Source: Prevotella sp. (GTDB lineage: Bacteria; Bacteroidota; Bacteroidia; Bacteroidales; Bacteroidaceae). Taken from it: DNA of 35,660 nucleotides. The stretch lies in the NCBI GenBank assembly GCA_017557185.1, contig JAFZAP010000044.1:1-35660 (forward strand). Reading direction: 5' to 3'. A program made the translations under genes and the position numbers. How positions within the stretch are numbered: the first letter of the stretch is position 1; every line of letters starts with the position of its first letter. The notes under the pieces were generated by a model. That model was not told the origin of the DNA. It made no database searches and saw only the letters and a program-made list of their open reading frames with translations. Below, piece by piece: positions 26,916 through 33,244 of this stretch.

Positions 26916-27122
26916 CGGTCACAGGTCACAGCTGTGACCATGTGTCCTCGCAGTTTCAAAGGGCGGTCACAGAGGTCATTTTGACATAATATAAGCAAAT
27001 AGATGTTTTTCATGACATTATTTCCATAAAACAGCAATTATTGCAATCATAATGTCAAAACGAAACGGTCACACTATTTTGAACCGAAAAGGTCACATGG
27101 TCACAGCTGTGACCTGTGACCG
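26916..27122. mobile_element. 207-bp MITE-like unit with perfect 29-bp terminal inverted repeats
   Basis: Positions 26916-26944 and 27094-27122 are exact reverse complements over 29 bases. Each contains the palindrome GGTCACAGCTGTGACC. The 149-bp interior is AT-rich, has two more GGTCACA copies, and holds nested inverted repeats TGACATTAT (27013) and ATAATGTCA (27049). No ORF is inside. It could be a non-autonomous element or a binding region for a dyad-recognising regulator. No clear target-site duplication is seen. Confidence 0.55.
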
Positions 27123-27206
27123 CCTCAACCTTGAATTTATGTTAAATAATACATAGCGGTCAAGATAAAACTGATTTCTTTCCGATAAAATGAAACCCTG
27201 CGTTCT

Positions 27207-27294
27207 TTCTCGGGGTTATAATAATGAAAAATCGGGGGTATAATTTGTCGGAATAAAAAATTGTTTGTATCTTTGCCACAGAATCAATTTAACG
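27207..27294 (+). repeat. left 88-bp inverted repeat of the kinase/RNA cassette
   Basis: It matches the reverse complement of 28363-28450 at 82 of 88 positions without a gap. It runs from TTCTCGGGG to AACG and contains a full promoter (TTTG at 27244-27247, TATCTTTG at 27268-27275) pointing into the cassette, plus the transcribed first bases CAGAATCAAT. Confidence 0.9.
27244..27275 (+). promoter_or_regulatory. promoter of the small ORF / kinase unit
   Basis: A -33 element TTTG (27244-27247), a 20-base spacer and a -7 element TATCTTTG (27268-27275) match the Bacteroidetes consensus closely. The start codons at 27297 and 27304 lie about 20-30 bases downstream. Confidence 0.8.
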
Positions 27295-27296
27295 TT

Positions 27297-27959
27297 ATGG
27301 ACTATGACATTTCTAAATCAGTTTCACAAGGAAGCGACGGAGCGCAAGATGCGGAAAATTGCCGAATCGCAAAAATCGCCGATGAGCTCTGCCGACTTTG
27401 CCAACTACATGAAGCGCAACCTGGAACGGGCCAAACAGATGTAACCCCGTTCGAGCGAGAACAGCGTGCAGCTGAGCAAATGGCAAAGGCTGGCGGCTAT
27501 TGGATTCTGATGATGCAGGTGTTCGACCTCGGTGTGCCTGGTCCCAGTGGAAACGAAAATGACACATATGTTTCCGATGATGCCGTCTATAAAGTGAATA
27601 ATCTGATGAATAACGGCGGTATCGTGGCTCTACTTGAAAAGATATTGATGCACAACGTGCTCTTCCCCGATACGGCATATCAGTTCCACGGCTTTGCAGG
27701 TTTTGACGGTCGCACCGTGCAGCCCGTCCTCAAGCAGGTTCGCGTGGCCAATGCCACTCCAGCCACACAGATTATGATTGACACCTACATGGCAGCCCTG
27801 GGCTTTGAGAAAGCAGGTGATGTAGGTCGTTTTTCCAATGGGAGCTTTCTGGTTTGGGATATCCTACCACGTAACGTGCTAGTTGATGCTGAGGGTGATA
27901 TCTTTGTGGTTGACGCAGAAATAAAACGATGTGAAGTAGCCATACAAAGCTATAAGTAA
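27297..27959 (+). CDS. putative polyvalent-type protein kinase
   Basis: The C-terminal 165 residues resemble the putative polyvalent protein kinase family found in mobile elements. GNENDTYVSDDAVYKVNNLMN looks like a glycine loop and the beta-3 lysine; FDGRTVQPVLKQVRV follows. VWDILPRNVLVDAEGDIFVVDAEI resembles the D-x(4)-N catalytic loop and a later metal-binding Asp. The start is uncertain. ATG 27297 follows the promoter, but residues up to about 49 look out of frame and overlap the small ORF. Similarity begins near TPFEREQRAAEQ (27444 on), and the next ATG is at 27480. A TTG start at 27261 is rejected because it lies in the promoter. Substrate unknown; an anti-phage or mobile-element role is speculation. 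Confidence 0.65.
   Translation: MDYDISKSVSQGSDGAQDAENCRIAKIADELCRLCQLHEAQPGTGQTDVTPFEREQRAAEQMAKAGGYWILMMQVFDLGVPGPSGNENDTYVSDDAVYKVNNLMNNGGIVALLEKILMHNVLFPDTAYQFHGFAGFDGRTVQPVLKQVRVANATPATQIMIDTYMAALGFEKAGDVGRFSNGSFLVWDILPRNVLVDAEGDIFVVDAEIKRCEVAIQSYK
27304..27444 (+). CDS. small ORF (46 residues) preceding and overlapping the kinase frame
   Basis: This short frame encodes a charged helical peptide (MTFLNQFHKEATERKMRKIA...) and ends MKRNLERAKQM-stop at 27444. Its codons (AAG, CGC, AAC, CTG, GCC) match the usage of neighbouring genes better than the overlapping kinase frame does. It may be a separate small protein translated before the kinase, or the N-terminal part of an ancestral kinase protein cut off by a one-base shift. 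I do not recognise a family. Confidence 0.55.
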   Translation: MTFLNQFHKEATERKMRKIAESQKSPMSSADFANYMKRNLERAKQM

Positions 27960-27967
27960 AGAATACA

Positions 27968-28121
27968 CGGAGCATAGCTTTAGAGCAACTGGAGCTATGC
28001 TTTCGAACCTCTGGAGCATAGCTTACGAACTGCTGGAGCTATGCTCTAGAACAACTGGAGCATTGCTTTAGTATGACTAGAGCAATGCTCTGGCAGGACG
28101 AGAGCAGTGTTCTTGTTTTAC
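27968..28121. repeat. tandem array D, seven copies of a 22-bp unit
   Basis: Units start at 27968, 27990, 28012, 28034, 28056, 28078 and 28100, exactly 22 bp apart. The core alternates (T/C)GGAGCATAGCTT and TGGAGCTATGCTT, so each unit contains an AGC-nnn-GCT palindrome. It begins 9 bases after the kinase stop. It relates to array C at 6185. Units abut without unique spacers. Confidence 0.85.
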
Positions 28122-28194
28122 GATCTCATTGCACTTGCATCACCAAAGCATTGAGATAGACATACGGAAGGATTTCTTTTGATGTACGTAAAGG

Positions 28195-28222
28195 CACCCC
28201 TCCTTTTGCAGGGGGAGGCCCC
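28195..28222 (+). repeat. GC-rich palindromic element, copy 4 (degenerate)
   Basis: CACCCCTCC - TTTTGCA - GGGGGAGGCCCC. It is the weakest of the six copies, and its arms pair only with a G-T wobble and a mismatch. It lies next to the terminator of the candidate RNA. Confidence 0.6.
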
Positions 28223-28260
28223 TAAAAATACCAGCCCGGGTCTCACGACTGGGGCTGGCT
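28222..28260 (-). terminator. terminator of the leftward candidate RNA
   Basis: On the minus strand CCAGCCC (28258-28252) pairs with GGGCTGG (28237-28231) and is followed by TATTTTTA. The plus-strand side has no T-run, which sets the direction. Confidence 0.75.
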
Positions 28261-28375
28261 AACTTAAACTTATACAATATGATACCTAAACAATCAATTA
28301 TCTAGTTTAAAGGGGAGTGAAGGGCTTAAAGGGACATTACAGTCTTTACCCTCTCAACGCCCCGTTTGATTGATT
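28222..28375 (-). ncRNA. candidate structured noncoding RNA of about 150 nt
   Basis: A complete leftward promoter (28413-28382) and an intrinsic terminator (28260-28222) bracket a stretch whose only ATG frame is three codons long. The transcript can fold into one long hairpin. AATCAAT near the 5' end pairs with ATTGATT; inside it CGGGG pairs with CCCC, then AGGG with CCCT and TAAAG with CTTTA, around an apical loop. Such a rod with internal bulges recalls regulatory RNAs in general. I do not recognise an Rfam family. It is convergent with the kinase gene. Confidence 0.55.
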
Positions 28376-28450
28376 CTGCGGCAAAGATACAAACATTTTT
28401 TTATTCCGACAAATTATGCCCCCGATTTTTCATTATTATATCCCCGAGAA
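28363..28450 (-). repeat. right 88-bp inverted repeat of the kinase/RNA cassette
   Basis: The reverse complement of 27207-27294 with six mismatches. Identity continues past the promoter into the transcribed start (GCAGAATCAAT), so a duplicated or transposed unit is more likely than mere promoter convergence. Confidence 0.9.
28382..28413 (-). promoter_or_regulatory. promoter of the candidate noncoding RNA
   Basis: On the minus strand TTTG (28413-28410), a 20-base spacer and TATCTTTG (28389-28382). Spacing is identical to the kinase promoter in the left repeat. Confidence 0.75.
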
Positions 28451-28477
28451 TAAAAAAGAAAAAAAACGTTCTTTCTT

Positions 28478-28508
28478 TTTGTATTCTCCTCACTTATTTG
28501 TATCTTTG
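28478..28508 (+). promoter_or_regulatory. promoter of the BspA-like gene
   Basis: TTTG (28478-28481), a 19-base spacer and TATCTTTG (28501-28508), 61 bases before the start codon at 28570. It lies just outside the right inverted repeat. Confidence 0.8.
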
Positions 28509-28569
28509 CAACATGATAGCCAATGAATTCGAAACAAAATGTCATATTATTAACTAATAACCAAACAAA

Positions 28570-31500
28570 ATGAAAACTATCAACCTTTTCAAACAATTGC
28601 TTCCCTCCCTATGGGGGAGGGTTAGAGTAGGGCTACTACTTCTTTGCCTCATGGCAATGGGCGCTGCCGAAGTGAAGGCTGCAGAAGCCTATGCCTGTTT
28701 AACATACCCTGTTATTGGGAATCCTACTCTGACCTTCTACTATGACAACCTACGTTCGACACGTACTATGACGTACGATTTGGGAGAATTCAATTACGAT
28801 AATTTACCGGGATGGAAAAATGCTGGTATTACCAAGGTTACCTTCGATGCCTCATTTGCAAATGCACGTCCCACGAGAACGACGTATTGGTTCTACGGAT
28901 GCTCTAATTTAACTTCTGTGACAGGCATTGAGAACCTCAATACTTCGAATGTCACCCATATGGGTTTAATGTTCTATGGTTGTTCCAAACTGACCTCCCT
29001 TGACGTATCTAACTTCAATACGGAGAATGTCACCGGCATGGCCTCAATGTTCTATGGTTGTTCCCAACTGACCTCCCTTGACGTATCTAACTTCAATACG
29101 GAGAATGTCACCAGCATGGCCTATATGTTCGATGGTTGTTCCCAACTGACCTCCCTAGATGTATCAAACTTCAATACGGCGAAGGTCACCAATATGGTCT
29201 TTATGTTCTTTGATTGTTCCGCTCTGACAACCATCTACTGCAGTGCCAGTTGGAGTGTGGCTTCTTCATCAACTTCTATGTTTAGTGGTTGCACAAGTCT
29301 CGTGAGCCAGACTTCCGGACTCAGTTACGATGAGAACAAGACAGACGCCACCTATGCCAATCCCATAACGGGGTACTTTACGGATGTTTCTTATGCAGTC
29401 TTTACAGGTAGCAACAACACGCTGACGTTCTATTGCGACAATCAGAGGAACTCGCGTCCGGGAACATCCTACAACCTGAACCATGGAGAAACTGTGCCAG
29501 ACTGGATAAGTGACGGAAATAGTTCGTTAATCCAGCACGCGGTGTTCGACTCCTCATTCGACCACGCCCGCCCCGTTTACACTAACGCATGGTTTGCCGG
29601 GTTGACAACCTTGCAGGACATCACGGGGCTGGAACACCTGCACACCGATGAAGTAATCTATATGAGGTCGATGTTCCAGGGTGCTTCGGGGCTGACCAGT
29701 CTCGACCTCTCGACATTCAACACAGGCAAGGTGACAAACATGGCTAACATGTTCTACGGGTGTACGGGTCTCACCAGTCTAGACATCTCCTCATTCAACA
29801 CCGAGAACGTCACGACGATGTCCTATATGTTCCGAAACTGTTCGAGCCTCACCAGTCTCGACTTGAGCAGTTTCAACACCAAGAAAGTGGCCAGCATGGA
29901 CTTTATGTTCTCTGGTTGCTCTGCTTTAACGACCATCATAGCAGGCGACGATTGGAGCACCTCTGCGGTGGTCCTTTCCGGATCCATGTTCATGAGTTGC
30001 CCTAACCTCACAGGCCGTAATGGTACGAAGTTCGATAGTAGCCACACCGATGCTGAATATGCCCGCTTCGACAATGCCCCCACCAGCCCGGGCTACCTGA
30101 GCGACATTAACAGTTTCTACACAGGGGACGTCAGCCTGCAATTGGAGATTCTGGGCGTGGGTGCGTTGAGACTGATCGACAAGGATGGTAATGTCGTGAA
30201 GAGCCTCTCCAACGACGAACCTATAACACTCGGCACAACAGTCCACTGGCCGAAGGGAACCCGCATGTTTATGGAGGTTACAGCCCCCGCTGGCTATGAC
30301 CCCACCCATTCCACGGCCTACCTCTTCATCGATGGCGTCTCTCGGGTAATGAGCGAAGAAACTGACGAGGACGGCAATATCTATTTCACGTATTATAAGA
30401 GCAGTATCACCGAGCCTCACTCCTATACCCTCGTATTCGTAGGTCTTGAGTCGGCAGCCGCCACCAACCTCATTGATTGGAATCTGCTTATGGTCGGCGA
30501 CGTGGATGTGACGAACAACGAGGATCCAAAGGACTATGCAGAATTGTGGTTTAATCAGCGCGACTTAATATTGATGGCTAAGGAAGGCAGTTCGCTGAAA
30601 GCCACGTACACCATTGATAAGACTTCGTACATACCCGCGGAGACGCCTGCATCCTTCCATGTATATGTAAAGCCCGGGCAGACCTTCAATGTTACCTTCA
30701 ATGGTACCGATGTACCCTTTACCCGTGACGAGGAGAATGATGAGAACGGTGCTCTCTGCTATAAATATGAAGCCACTGACTACGAGCAATTTGCCACCAG
30801 CGGCACTTGGGTGGTTGAGTTCAAGAAGGCGGGCATTACTTGGACGGCAATTGCTGTAGGCGATGTTCCTGAAGGAGCAAGGGCTGAATTCATCATGGAC
30901 GAAGATTCCGATACCCCAATGGATATCGAAATAGACCATGCTTCATCGCATGGGAGCGGCACATACTTCAACGACGAGTTAACTCCTGACATACAGTTAT
31001 ATGTAAATGTTCCTACTGGTTATTTATTCAACGTTTGGTTCAATGGTGAGGAATTTAATAACTATTGGTTAGTTGAAACTACTAATGAAGGGATTCAGAG
31101 ATGGTCATACTATACTGATGATGTAGAAGTTTTGACGCCTCTGGCTACCAGCGGCACTTGGACGGTTGAGTTTAAGAAAGCAAACGACGGCAACTACACC
31201 TGGAACCTGAAGGTAATAGGCGATATTCCTGAAGGGGCTTATGCCGATTTGTACCTTGATGGACAGACGTATGAGGTGTATGCTAGGCCAAGCGACTCAT
31301 ATCTTACTGATATCATCGAACCTTGGCCAGATGGTAATTATGCCTTCGGTGGTCAAATTATTGTTCCTAAGGGATATACCTTCACGCTGTTGTGCAATGG
31401 TGAGGACATCTCGACGGACTTTGATTATAATGAAGCACAATCATATTATTACAAGTATTTGACTGCAGCTCAGTCCGCCCGCTTCAATACCGACATCGAC

Positions 31501-31620
31501 TGGGTTATCGCTTTCACGAAGATTGACGAGAACGATGTGAACTGCGACGGCGAGGTGAATATCTCCGACGTTACGAAACTTGTGAATGAGATATTGGAGC
31601 AGGCTCCGACTCAACCCTAA
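28570..31620 (+). CDS. BspA-like surface protein with DUF285 repeats
   Basis: A 1016-residue exported protein. After a signal peptide (1-37) two similar halves follow. Each has an NxTLTFYxDNxR segment, an ARP...W motif and a run of 26-residue DUF285/BspA-type repeats (LTSLDVSNFNTENVTSMAYMF type). The runs are at about 100-220 and 345-460. The C-terminal part has three related modules marked by SGTWxVEFKKA (two clear copies, one diverged). The end, DVNCDGEVNISDVTKLVNEIL, is a dockerin-like calcium-binding segment common at the C-terminus of Prevotella secreted proteins. No type IX sorting domain is evident. Relatives bind host matrix or other bacteria. Three repeats in the first half are near-identical 78-bp DNA copies. 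Confidence 0.88.
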   Translation: MKTINLFKQLLPSLWGRVRVGLLLLCLMAMGAAEVKAAEAYACLTYPVIGNPTLTFYYDNLRSTRTMTYDLGEFNYDNLPGWKNAGITKVTFDASFANARPTRTTYWFYGCSNLTSVTGIENLNTSNVTHMGLMFYGCSKLTSLDVSNFNTENVTGMASMFYGCSQLTSLDVSNFNTENVTSMAYMFDGCSQLTSLDVSNFNTAKVTNMVFMFFDCSALTTIYCSASWSVASSSTSMFSGCTSLVSQTSGLSYDENKTDATYANPITGYFTDVSYAVFTGSNNTLTFYCDNQRNSRPGTSYNLNHGETVPDWISDGNSSLIQHAVFDSSFDHARPVYTNAWFAGLTTLQDITGLEHLHTDEVIYMRSMFQGASGLTSLDLSTFNTGKVTNMANMFYGCTGLTSLDISSFNTENVTTMSYMFRNCSSLTSLDLSSFNTKKVASMDFMFSGCSALTTIIAGDDWSTSAVVLSGSMFMSCPNLTGRNGTKFDSSHTDAEYARFDNAPTSPGYLSDINSFYTGDVSLQLEILGVGALRLIDKDGNVVKSLSNDEPITLGTTVHWPKGTRMFMEVTAPAGYDPTHSTAYLFIDGVSRVMSEETDEDGNIYFTYYKSSITEPHSYTLVFVGLESAAATNLIDWNLLMVGDVDVTNNEDPKDYAELWFNQRDLILMAKEGSSLKATYTIDKTSYIPAETPASFHVYVKPGQTFNVTFNGTDVPFTRDEENDENGALCYKYEATDYEQFATSGTWVVEFKKAGITWTAIAVGDVPEGARAEFIMDEDSDTPMDIEIDHASSHGSGTYFNDELTPDIQLYVNVPTGYLFNVWFNGEEFNNYWLVETTNEGIQRWSYYTDDVEVLTPLATSGTWTVEFKKANDGNYTWNLKVIGDIPEGAYADLYLDGQTYEVYARPSDSYLTDIIEPWPDGNYAFGGQIIVPKGYTFTLLCNGEDISTDFDYNEAQSYYYKYLTAAQSARFNTDIDWVIAFTKIDENDVNCDGEVNISDVTKLVNEILEQAPTQP
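28601..28634 (+). repeat. GC-rich palindromic element, copy 5, inside a signal peptide
   Basis: CCCTCCC - TATG - GGGGAGGG plus a tail. It encodes LPSLWGRVRVGL, residues 11-22 of the BspA-like protein, between the n-region and the hydrophobic core of the signal peptide. Confidence 0.75.
28990..29223 (+). repeat. three near-identical 78-bp tandem repeats in the BspA-like gene
   Basis: Units start at 28990, 29068 and 29146 and encode 26 residues each. The first two differ by only a few bases, a sign of recent duplication; such repeats can expand or contract by slippage or recombination. Confidence 0.85.
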
Positions 31621-31656
31621 GAGTTTAGGATAGGCCTTTGTCCTATTGAACTACAT

Positions 31657-31703
31657 AAAACTTCGCCCGGTTTTACTTCCGTAAAGCTGGGCGAAGCTTT
31701 TTT
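31657..31703 (+). terminator. terminator of the BspA-like gene
   Basis: CTTCGCCCGG (31661-31670) pairs with CTGGGCGAAG (31687-31696), with TTTAC/GTAAA in the loop, followed by a T run. Confidence 0.88.
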
Positions 31704-31747
31704 GTTGTCTTTACAAAGAATGGTTTTCGTCTGATTCGAGTATTTCG

Positions 31748-31806
31748 ATGTTCACCAACTGGTGTGACACCAAGTGGTGAACATTGAATGCGACGCAGCC
31801 GCGTCG
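31748..31806. repeat. two hairpins in the gap before the carboxypeptidase gene
   Basis: ATGTTCACCA (31748-31757) pairs with TGGTGAACAT (31775-31784), and the inner part nearly pairs too (GGTGT/ACACC). CGACGC (31791-31796) pairs with GCGTCG (31801-31806), as in the hairpin ladder at 26727. A direct repeat GTTAATGT (31813, 31823) follows. Confidence 0.7.
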
Positions 31807-31898
31807 AACAGCGTTAATGTTGGTTAATGTATTTCGCTTTTCACTCACTAAGTCGAACTTTTTCATTATCTTCGCCAATCAATAGCAATAATTGGAAG

Positions 31899-33128
31899 AT
31901 GAGAATGAAACGATTGCTGACAGGGTTGGTGCTGCTGACGGCTGCCTTTTCCCTGCAGGCACAAGAAATAGCGGACTCGCTGGCGGGGGCCGACAGCCTG
32001 AAACAGGTGGTGATCCCGTGGGAACAACAGGTGCGGCTGCAGCTGGACAGTCTGATTGCAAACAGCACGCTGCTGGAGACAACGCAGCTGGGACTGATGG
32101 TGTGGGACCTGGATGCCGACTCGGCACTCTACTACCACAACCACCGGCAGCGTATGCGCCCTGCTTCGACGATGAAGCTCATGACCGCTATCACCGCCCT
32201 CGACCTCTATCGTGGCAATCATCCGTTTACAACGGAGCTGCGTAGCCGCGGACAACTCGTCGGGCACACCCTCTGCGGCGACCTTGTTTGCGTTGGAGGC
32301 ATGGATCCTGCCTTCGACAACGGTGATATGAAAGTGCTTGTGGACCGCGTGCGCTCGGCAGGCATCGACACCATTCGCGGCCGTATCGTCGCCGATAAGA
32401 GCATGAAGGACGACCTCCTGTTGGGCGAAGGCTGGTGTTGGGACGACGACAACCCCTGTCTCTCGGCCCTCCTCGTCAGCCGCAAGGACAACTTCACGGA
32501 ACGCCTCACCCGCGAACTGCAGTCGGCAGGCATCGTCCTCGTCGATACCATCATCAATAAGAACTCCCTCCCTACTGGGGAGGGCTGGGGTGGGGCTTCC
32601 CTTACCCACTCCTTTGACCAGATTCTCACGCGGATGATGAAGCAGAGCGACAACCTCTATGCAGAGTGCATGTTCTATCACAATGCCTTAGCTCAGGCAC
32701 GTCCCGCCACACAGAAGAACGCCCGCACGGCTGTGCGCCGACTGATTCAGAAGCTAGGCTACGACCCCGCGCAATACTATGTTGCCGACGGTTCCGGCCT
32801 TTCGTTGTATAACTATGTGTCGCCCGAACTCATGGTGAGCGCCCTGCGCTATGCCTGGCGCGACGATGTGATTCGTCAGCACCTGCAGCCGTCGCTGCCC
32901 CTTGCCGGCGTCGACGGAACCTTAAAGGACCGCATGCAGAAATCGCCCGCCTACCGAAATGTTCAGGCAAAGACCGGCACCCTCACCAGCATCAGCTCTC
33001 TTGCCGGCTATTGCACCGCTGCCAACGGCCACCATCTCGCCTTCTGCATCATCAATCAGGGCGTTGTCCGCGCGAAGGACGGCAAAGGTTTCCAGGACAA
33101 GGTGTGCACCATTCTGTGCGACGAATAA
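31899..33128 (+). CDS. dacB: D-alanyl-D-alanine carboxypeptidase/endopeptidase, S13 family (PBP4-type)
   Basis: A 409-residue periplasmic penicillin-binding protein that trims or opens peptidoglycan cross-links. The signal peptide is MRMKRLLTGLVLLTAAFSLQA. The three active-site motifs are present: S90-T-M-K93 in RPASTMK, SDN in KQSDNLYAE and KTG in VQAKTGTLTS. The start at 31899 gives the best signal peptide; the frame is open from 31827. At 409 residues it is shorter than E. coli PBP4 (477). Residues 223-233 (SLPTGEGWGGA) come from the dispersed GC-rich palindrome and sit in a loop before the SDN helix, so activity is probably retained. Confidence 0.93.
   Translation: MRMKRLLTGLVLLTAAFSLQAQEIADSLAGADSLKQVVIPWEQQVRLQLDSLIANSTLLETTQLGLMVWDLDADSALYYHNHRQRMRPASTMKLMTAITALDLYRGNHPFTTELRSRGQLVGHTLCGDLVCVGGMDPAFDNGDMKVLVDRVRSAGIDTIRGRIVADKSMKDDLLLGEGWCWDDDNPCLSALLVSRKDNFTERLTRELQSAGIVLVDTIINKNSLPTGEGWGGASLTHSFDQILTRMMKQSDNLYAECMFYHNALAQARPATQKNARTAVRRLIQKLGYDPAQYYVADGSGLSLYNYVSPELMVSALRYAWRDDVIRQHLQPSLPLAGVDGTLKDRMQKSPAYRNVQAKTGTLTSISSLAGYCTAANGHHLAFCIINQGVVRAKDGKGFQDKVCTILCDE
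32564..32596 (+). repeat. GC-rich palindromic element, copy 6, in frame within dacB
   Basis: CTCCCTCCC - TACTG - GGGAGGG followed by CTGGGGTGGGGC. It encodes SLPTGEGWGGA in the middle of the carboxypeptidase. Confidence 0.8.
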
Positions 33129-33171
33129 TACATGTTATAATGCCTTATTGTGAATTTTTTGCATAAAAAGC

Positions 33172-33202
33172 TTTGATATCTGCGAAAAAAATTGTTACTT
33201 TG
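33172..33202 (+). promoter_or_regulatory. promoter of the small barrel protein gene
   Basis: TTTG (33172-33175), 19 bases, then TTACTTTG (33195-33202), a slight variant of the -7 consensus. The start codon follows at 33245. Confidence 0.65.
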
Positions 33203-33244
33203 CAACATATTTGACACATTATCAATAACCAAAACAGAACTATT

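Noticed and set aside
27261-27296. TTG start at 27261 for the kinase gene
   Set aside because: It lies inside the promoter between the -33 and -7 elements.
27968-28121. A CRISPR array or a type III toxin-antitoxin repeat RNA
   Set aside because: No unique spacers. The array follows rather than precedes the kinase gene, and related arrays occur at 6 kb without any kinase.
27207-28450. A simple invertible promoter (phase switch)
   Set aside because: Both inverted repeats contain inward-pointing promoters, so inversion would not change which genes have a promoter. No invertase gene is present. It remains possible only as a by-product of recombination.
28570-31620. Type IX secretion sorting domain on the BspA-like protein
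   Set aside because: The C-terminus is a dockerin-like segment and lacks the conserved strands and lysine-ended motif of known sorting domains.
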